Shown here: positions 6,830-9,427 of the stretch, piece by piece | Layout of the letters: the number at the start of each line of letters is the position of its first letter | Position numbering within the stretch: the stretch's first letter is position 1 | Assembly: GCA_016867695.1 (NCBI GenBank) | Contig: VGIY01000082.1 | Coordinates: 1-9,427, forward strand | Source: Candidatus Eiseniibacteriota bacterium | Lineage (GTDB): Bacteria > Eisenbacteria > RBG-16-71-46 > CAIMUX01 > WJJG01 | DNA: 9,427 bases | Direction of reading: 5' to 3' | Program-made: the position numbers and the translations under genes | The notes under the pieces: model-generated | What the model saw: the letters and a program-made list of their open reading frames with translations, nothing else | What the model was told of the DNA's origin: nothing | Databases searched by the model: none

Positions 6830-6846
6830 GGGCGAAAGCCCCGGCC
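6824..6846 (+). promoter_or_regulatory. GAAA-tetraloop RNA hairpin on the clpC stop codon
   Basis: GGGGC (6829-6833), GAAA (6834-6837) and GCCCC (6838-6842) form a perfect 5-bp stem capped by a GNRA-type loop. The stem can extend through GGCU (6824-6827) paired to GGCC (6843-6846) with one bulged A, giving about nine pairs. It covers the clpC TAG and ends 5 bases before the bamA ribosome binding site. No T-run follows, so it is not a standard intrinsic terminator. A role in transcript processing or clpC-bamA differential expression is inference. Confidence 0.5.
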
Positions 6847-6851
6847 AAATC

Positions 6852-6860
6852 GGGAAGGGA
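6852..6860 (+). promoter_or_regulatory. Ribosome binding site of bamA
   Basis: GGGAAGGGA lies 4 bases before ATG 6865, a slightly tight spacing. It supports this start even though it gives a long Arg-rich stretch before the hydrophobic part of the signal peptide. No other in-frame ATG or GTG lies before the hydrophobic core. Confidence 0.6.
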
Positions 6861-6864
6861 CAGG

Positions 6865-9249
6865 ATGTCCGCACTCCACATCGCCGACCCCCGCCGCCGG
6901 CGGGGGGCCGTCCGGCGCGCTCCGCGCCGGACGGGTCTCCTCCTCCCGCTCCTGCTCGGGGGGCTCTGCGCCCTGCCCGCCCTCGGCCCGCAGCCGGCCG
7001 AGGCGCAGGCGACGCGGCTGAGCGCGCTGCGCCTCGAGGGCCTGGCGCGCGTCGACTCGGCCCTCGTGCGCGAGACGATGGGACTCGCCCCGGACGAGTC
7101 CCTGGCTCCGGCGCGGATCTCGCGAGGCGTGCGCGCCCTCTACGGTCTGGGGCTCTTCGAGCAGATCGATGTCGAGCTCTCCGAGGAGGGCCCCGAGCGG
7201 GCCGGCCTGACGCTGCGTCTGACCGAGCGGCCGACGATCCGCGAGCTCGTCTTCGCCGGCCAGAAGTTCCTCGGCGCCCAGGACCTGCGCGAGCACTCCG
7301 GCCTGCGGGAGGGGGAGACGCTCACCGGGGCGAAGCTCTTCCGCGCTCAACGCGGCATCGAGCAGGCCTACCGCACCGAGGGCTACGCCAAGGCGGCGGT
7401 CGACGTGGAGGCCCTGCCCGACTCGACGGGACGCCAGGTCTCGGTGCGCTTCGAGATCGACGAGAACAGCCGGGTCAAGGTGCGCGAGATCCTCTTCCAG
7501 GGCCGGAGCGCCTTCAGCGAGAAGACGCTGCGCGGCGAGATCGCCACGCGCCCCGGCGGGTTCCTGCGCAAGGGCCGCTTCACCCGCGAGAAGCTGGCCG
7601 AGGATGTCACCCTGCTGGTCGACTACTACCGCAACCATGGCTACAAGGACGTCCGCGTGACCAGCGACGAGCCCCTGTTCAGCGAAGACGGGGAGGGGGT
7701 CACCGTCGGCTTCAGCATCGAGGAGGGGCCGCGCTTCGTCTTCCTGGAGCCGCGCTGGGAAGGGGCGACGGTATTCGATGCCGAGACGCTGATGGCGGAG
7801 ACGCTCTTCGGCGCCGGCGAGCCCTACAGCCAGGGGCGCGTCGACGGCTCGGTGGCCGCCGCCGCGGCGCTCTACACGGAACGGGGCTACCTGACCGAGC
7901 TGCGCATCGACCCGGGGCTCGAGGTCGCCGGGGACAGCGTGCGCGTCGTCTTCCGCGTCGTCGAGGGGGAGCCCTCGCACGTGGGGCGGGTGCGCGTCGT
8001 CGGCAACACCTCGACCAAGGAGCGGGTCATCCGCCGCGAGCTGAGCCTCTATCCGGGCAGCCTCCTGCGCCGCAGCCTGCTGCTGCGCTCGCAGCGGGAC
8101 GCCTTCGCCACCGGGCACTTCGAGGATGTGCAGATCGAGTTCGAGCCCGCCGACGAGCCCTCCGAGGTCGACGTCGTCTTCCGCGTCAAGGAGAAGAGCT
8201 CGGTGGTCGCCCAGGCGGGCGCCGGCTACTCCAGCCAGGCGGGGCTGACCGGCTTCCTGGAGTTCGGGCACACCAACCTGTTCGGCAACGGCCAGAGCCT
8301 GCGGATGAAGCTCGAGCGGGGCGGGCGGCGCGACTACTACGACCTCTCCTTCACCGAGCCCTGGCTCTACGGCCGCCCCGTCTCGGCGGGCGCCGTAATC
8401 TACAAGACCGAATCCTTCCGCGAGATCTACACCGGGGCGAGCCGGGACGACGGCTACTGGCAGAAGCGCGCCGGGGGCGGCGTGCGCGTCGGCTTCCCCT
8501 GGTTCCTGCCCTACCCCGACTACACGCGCATCTCCTTCGGCTACTCCTTCAGCGATACCCGCTACCGGGATCTGAACGCTCTGCCCGCCGAGACGCAGGC
8601 GCTGCTGCGCCAGGGCGCCGGCCAGATCTCGCGCCTCTTCGTCTCCCTCTATCGCAACTCGACCGACAACCCCTTCCACCCGACGCTCGGCGGCCGGACC
8701 ACGCTGCGCGGCGAATTCAACGGCCGCCCGCTCGGTGGCGACATGAACTACTACCTGGCCAGCATCGATCACCGCCAGTACTTCGTGCCCGTCTGGAAGC
8801 CGGTGCTCATGTTGCGCTGGCGGTTGGGTGCGCTCGACACCTACGGGCGCGGCGACCGCATGCCCCAGGCGGAGCGCTTCCGGCTGGGCGGGACCGCCGG
8901 CGGCGACTACCTGCGCGGCTACAAGGACTACTACCTCGTCCCGGAGGAGAACGTCTACCTCAGCCCCACGACCGGGCAGGAGGTTCGCTTCCCGGGCGGC
9001 AAGGTCATGTTCGGCTTCACTGGAGAGCTGCAGTTCCCGATCGTCAATCCGGTCTACGGTGCCCTCTTCCTCGACGCCGGCGACGCCTGGAACTCCTTCT
9101 ACGACGCGACGCTTTCGGCGATGAAGTTCGGCGCCGGCTTCGGAGTGACGCTCGAGATCCCCATGCTCGGCCCGCTGGGCTTCTACTACGCCTACGGCAG
9201 CGAGACGCGCAAGTGGATCACCCACTTCGCGTTCGGGACGCAGCTCTAG
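6865..9249 (+). CDS. bamA: BamA, outer-membrane beta-barrel assembly factor (Omp85 family)
   Basis: BamA is the central component of the BAM complex, which folds and inserts beta-barrel proteins into the outer membrane. The 794 residues match the family. The signal peptide has an Arg-rich n-region (10-22), hydrophobic core LLLPLLLGGLCALPAL (25-40) and likely cleavage after AEA (45-47). Five POTRA domains follow, about 50-123, 124-202, 203-289, 290-369 and 370-444; the last begins with VGRVRVVGNTSTKERVIRREL. The barrel (about 447-794) includes GYSSQAGLTGFLEFGHTNLFGNGQ and the Omp85 lid-loop motif LRGY (683-686, matching the VRGF/LRGY pattern). The barrel ends HFAFGTQL, so its last residue is Leu, not the common Phe/Trp. 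TamA is less likely given five POTRA domains and the skp-like gene downstream, a classic bamA neighbour. The first 70 coding bases contain two perfect hairpins. Confidence 0.94.
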   Translation: MSALHIADPRRRRGAVRRAPRRTGLLLPLLLGGLCALPALGPQPAEAQATRLSALRLEGLARVDSALVRETMGLAPDESLAPARISRGVRALYGLGLFEQIDVELSEEGPERAGLTLRLTERPTIRELVFAGQKFLGAQDLREHSGLREGETLTGAKLFRAQRGIEQAYRTEGYAKAAVDVEALPDSTGRQVSVRFEIDENSRVKVREILFQGRSAFSEKTLRGEIATRPGGFLRKGRFTREKLAEDVTLLVDYYRNHGYKDVRVTSDEPLFSEDGEGVTVGFSIEEGPRFVFLEPRWEGATVFDAETLMAETLFGAGEPYSQGRVDGSVAAAAALYTERGYLTELRIDPGLEVAGDSVRVVFRVVEGEPSHVGRVRVVGNTSTKERVIRRELSLYPGSLLRRSLLLRSQRDAFATGHFEDVQIEFEPADEPSEVDVVFRVKEKSSVVAQAGAGYSSQAGLTGFLEFGHTNLFGNGQSLRMKLERGGRRDYYDLSFTEPWLYGRPVSAGAVIYKTESFREIYTGASRDDGYWQKRAGGGVRVGFPWFLPYPDYTRISFGYSFSDTRYRDLNALPAETQALLRQGAGQISRLFVSLYRNSTDNPFHPTLGGRTTLRGEFNGRPLGGDMNYYLASIDHRQYFVPVWKPVLMLRWRLGALDTYGRGDRMPQAERFRLGGTAGGDYLRGYKDYYLVPEENVYLSPTTGQEVRFPGGKVMFGFTGELQFPIVNPVYGALFLDAGDAWNSFYDATLSAMKFGAGFGVTLEIPMLGPLGFYYAYGSETRKWITHFAFGTQL
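6888..6906 (+). repeat. Perfect 8-bp GC inverted repeat in the bamA signal-peptide region
   Basis: CCCCCGCC (6888-6895) and GGCGGGGG (6899-6906) are exact reverse complements with a 3-base loop. It starts 23 bases into bamA and encodes part of the Arg-rich n-region (DPRRRRG). All eight pairs are G-C. Arg codons alone make such runs more likely in a GC-rich gene, so this may be incidental. Confidence 0.55.
6908..6934 (+). repeat. Perfect 12-bp inverted repeat in the bamA signal-peptide region
   Basis: CCGTCCGGCGCG (6908-6919) and CGCGCCGGACGG (6923-6934) are exact reverse complements separated by CTC. It follows the previous hairpin after one base and encodes about AVRRAPRRTG. Twelve uninterrupted pairs with a 3-base loop are far stronger than anything else seen in the window. 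It could fold in the nascent mRNA just behind the initiating ribosome's footprint. No function is shown by sequence alone. Confidence 0.65.
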
Positions 9250-9312
9250 CCAAGAAAGCGCTGGCGGCGGCGCCCCGCATTGGCTAGGCTCCATCGATCG
9301 GCCAACGGCCCC

Positions 9313-9322
9313 GGGAGGGAGG
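9313..9322 (+). promoter_or_regulatory. Ribosome binding site of the skp/ompH-like gene
   Basis: GGGAGGGAGG lies 6 bases before ATG 9329, a very strong Shine-Dalgarno. It sits at the end of the 79-base bamA-skp gap, the longest gap in the window. That gap holds no clear terminator; a poor promoter-like TAGGCT is at 9285-9290. Confidence 0.8.
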
Positions 9323-9328
9323 TTAGCG

Positions 9329-9427
9329 ATGAAGCACCGTGTCGTCTGGGCGTGCGCCTGCGCCCTCTTCCTTGCCCTGCCGGCCGCGGCCGACCTGCGC
9401 ATCGCCTTCGTCAACAGCGAGTCGATC
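9329..9427 (+). CDS. skp: Skp/OmpH-family periplasmic chaperone, N-terminal part (3' truncated by window)
   Basis: Only 33 codons are visible. They encode a short Lys/His/Arg n-region (MKHR), a hydrophobic core (VVWACACALFLALP) and a cleavage site after AAA (20-21), so the product is exported. The mature start DLRIAFVNSESI matches the first beta-strand of OmpH/Skp proteins ('kIAyVd...i'). Skp holds unfolded outer-membrane proteins in the periplasm and delivers them to BamA. Its position right after bamA is a typical arrangement. The coiled-coil arms that define the family lie beyond the window, so the call depends on the start motif and neighbourhood. Confidence 0.75.
   Translation, partial: MKHRVVWACACALFLALPAAADLRIAFVNSESI

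Noticed and set aside
4298..6874. An open frame of 858 codons on the - strand, antisense to clpC
   Set aside because: It mirrors clpC, a fully motif-supported gene. Its composition is Leu/Ala/Gly/Asp/His-rich with no recognisable motif. GC-saturated third positions remove stops from the opposite strand, which explains its length.
9261..9290. Promoter-like pair (CTGGCG with TAGGCT at 9285-9290) before skp
   Set aside because: The -35 match is poor and the -10 is only partly matched. It is the least GC-rich gap, so a promoter is possible, but the evidence is too weak to list.
9280..9305. Inverted repeat TTGGC/GCCAA in the bamA-skp gap
   Set aside because: Only five pairs with a 16-base loop and no T-run; not a credible terminator or operator.
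6826..9414. An open frame of 862 codons on the - strand, antisense to bamA
   Set aside because: Same cause as the antisense frame of clpC: no domain, biased composition, and it runs across the bamA-skp gap and the skp signal peptide.
1..9427. Search by eye for mobile elements, CRISPR arrays, tRNA/rRNA genes and a novel defence system
   Set aside because: Continuous housekeeping genes with uniform composition and strand, no spaced direct repeats, no transposase or integrase motifs, and no structured RNA gene.

Overview
The window is a dense, one-directional stretch of chromosome from a high-GC diderm (Gram-negative-type) bacterium. Every supported gene reads on the + strand. Third codon positions are almost all G or C, and most gaps are under 50 bases. 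BamA, a Lol lipoprotein-release transporter and a Skp/OmpH-type chaperone show an outer membrane. McsA, McsB and ClpC are the protein-arginine-phosphorylation and quality-control module best known from Firmicutes. This mix suggests an uncultured or poorly sampled high-GC phylum, for example an FCB-affiliated lineage such as Eisenbacteria or Krumholzibacteria. That placement is inferred from gene content and remembered gene neighbourhoods, not from a phylogeny.

Layout: (1) positions 1-179, the C-terminal end of a probable adenylosuccinate lyase (purB); (2) 184-1893, a LolC/LolE-family permease with an unusual 158-residue hydrophobic N-terminal extension; (3) 1924-2661, its ATPase LolD; (4) 2658-3206, McsA, overlapping the lolD stop in an ATGA junction; (5) 3203-4270, the protein-arginine kinase McsB, overlapping mcsA in a second ATGA junction; (6) 4319-6829, the AAA+ unfoldase ClpC; (7) 6865-9249, BamA; (8) 9329-9427, the start of a Skp/OmpH-like periplasmic chaperone, cut by the window end.

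The genes form two functional themes in what looks like one transcription unit. Lol, Bam and Skp build the outer membrane by lipoprotein release, beta-barrel insertion and periplasmic chaperoning. McsA/McsB tag proteins with phosphoarginine, and ClpC reads the tag and unfolds the substrate for ClpP. The firmicute repressor CtsR is absent: its place upstream of mcsA is taken by lolD. The ClpC N-domain keeps both Thr-Glu-His motifs linked to phosphoarginine binding. McsB keeps its catalytic motifs but has Gln instead of Asp in the RDxxRA allosteric motif.

The only clear non-coding or RNA-level structure lies around the clpC-bamA junction. It consists of a GAAA-tetraloop hairpin on the clpC stop codon and two perfect GC hairpins (8 bp and 12 bp stems) just inside the bamA coding region. 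I saw no tRNA, rRNA, CRISPR, insertion sequence or defence system. No gap exceeds 80 bases. I do not see an entirely new system. The unusual content is the placement and modification of known modules.
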